From positions 868,001-932,000 of the forward strand of contig NZ_CP018151.1 of NCBI RefSeq assembly GCF_001889265.1: a stretch of 64,000 nt of DNA. The letters are read 5' to 3'. The notes beneath the pieces are model-generated. The model had not been told where the DNA came from. It was given only the letters and a program-made list of their open reading frames with translations, and did no database searches. Of this stretch, positions 63,410 to 64,000 are shown one piece after another. Both the position numbers and the translations under genes were made by a program. Every line of letters starts with the position of its first letter. The stretch's first letter is position 1. This stretch comes from Microbacterium sp. 1.5R (GTDB taxonomy: Bacteria; Actinomycetota; Actinomycetes; Actinomycetales; Microbacteriaceae).

Positions 63410-63436
63410 TGTCTCCCCCTGATTCAACGCACAAGA

Positions 63437-63442
63437 ATGCTA
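63437..63442 (-). promoter_or_regulatory. possible -10 box of the toxin operon
   Basis: TAGCAT on the minus strand, 27 bases before the ATG at 63409. The -35 is unclear. The divergent sucC promoter lies about 65 bases away. Confidence 0.35.
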
Positions 63443-63503
63443 CCGGACGACATCGGCTCGTCGCCCGCGCTCTGCGGACGTAGGGGCGCTCAGGCGGCGG
63501 TAG

Positions 63504-63509
63504 TAGGCT
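63504..63509 (+). promoter_or_regulatory. possible -10 box of sucC
   Basis: TAGGCT, about 64 bases before the sucC GTG. The leader contains a small hairpin (CGATGT, CTCG, ACATCG at 63521-63536) of unknown meaning. Confidence 0.35.
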
Positions 63510-63519
63510 GGGGGATTGA

Positions 63520-64000
<481 letters not shown>

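Overview
The window reads as chromosome of a high-GC Gram-positive actinobacterium. Coding is dense, GTG starts are frequent, and many start codons lie 6-9 bases after a TANNNT box. Gene content and order (tsaD, solitary groES, guaB, guaB3, DUF3817-guaA, sucC) suggest Microbacteriaceae, probably Microbacterium; this is inference without a database search. I see no phage, insertion sequence, CRISPR array, rRNA or tRNA. No gene-free stretch exceeds 300 bases. The largest gaps (12065-12331, 32376-32624, 25866-26110, 14310-14526) hold promoters and leaders.

Layout. 1-3651: the 3' end of tsaD, followed by a small membrane protein and two tandem paralogous membrane proteins. 3666-6396: a methyltransferase, groES behind two CIRCE operators, and rarD. 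6541-12064: a branched-chain amino-acid (Liv-type) ABC system, with the binding protein on + and a livH-livM-livG-livF operon on -; LivH carries an extracytoplasmic beta domain. 12332-13834: guaB. 14527-21021: a tightly overlapping seven-gene operon (receiver/PIG-L deacetylase fusion, ATP-grasp, PHP phosphoesterase, processive GT2 glycosyltransferase, 47-residue membrane protein, single-domain receiver, PAS histidine kinase), which looks like a signalling-controlled glycan system. 21087-25865: ABC-F ATPase, amine oxidase, GuaB3-type protein, SURF1. 26111-30736: a giant secreted nuclease/5'-nucleotidase. 30866-31559: a chain of very small genes including a short WXG-like protein. 31569-38886: a sugar catabolic locus (DeoR regulator, ABC importer, class II aldolase, ADP-dependent sugar kinase, mannose-6-phosphate isomerase). 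38927-43833: DUF3817-guaA, lactate dehydrogenase, and a YCII/ECF42 sigma pair behind a matching ECF42-type promoter. 43911-50245: membrane, lipid and hemerythrin genes, then a wall-anchored four-LTD protein. 50344-56107: UvrD/PcrA helicase, SseB-like protein, and a split LigD pair (polymerase and ligase). 56158-60140: oxidoreductase, small CxxC protein, acyl-CoA dehydrogenase and its likely TetR repressor. 60232-63409: a six-gene polymorphic-toxin operon (YbaB-like, type VII target, TNT-domain toxin, immunity candidate, orphan TNT module, second immunity candidate). 63574-64000: the start of sucC.

The two least ordinary loci are the TNT toxin operon (60232-63409) and the receiver/PIG-L/PHP/GT2/kinase operon (14527-21021). 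In the toxin operon, immunity-like proteins alternate with TNT modules, and the orphan module has lost one conserved arginine. The signalling-glycan operon has seven genes joined by 1-4 base overlaps.
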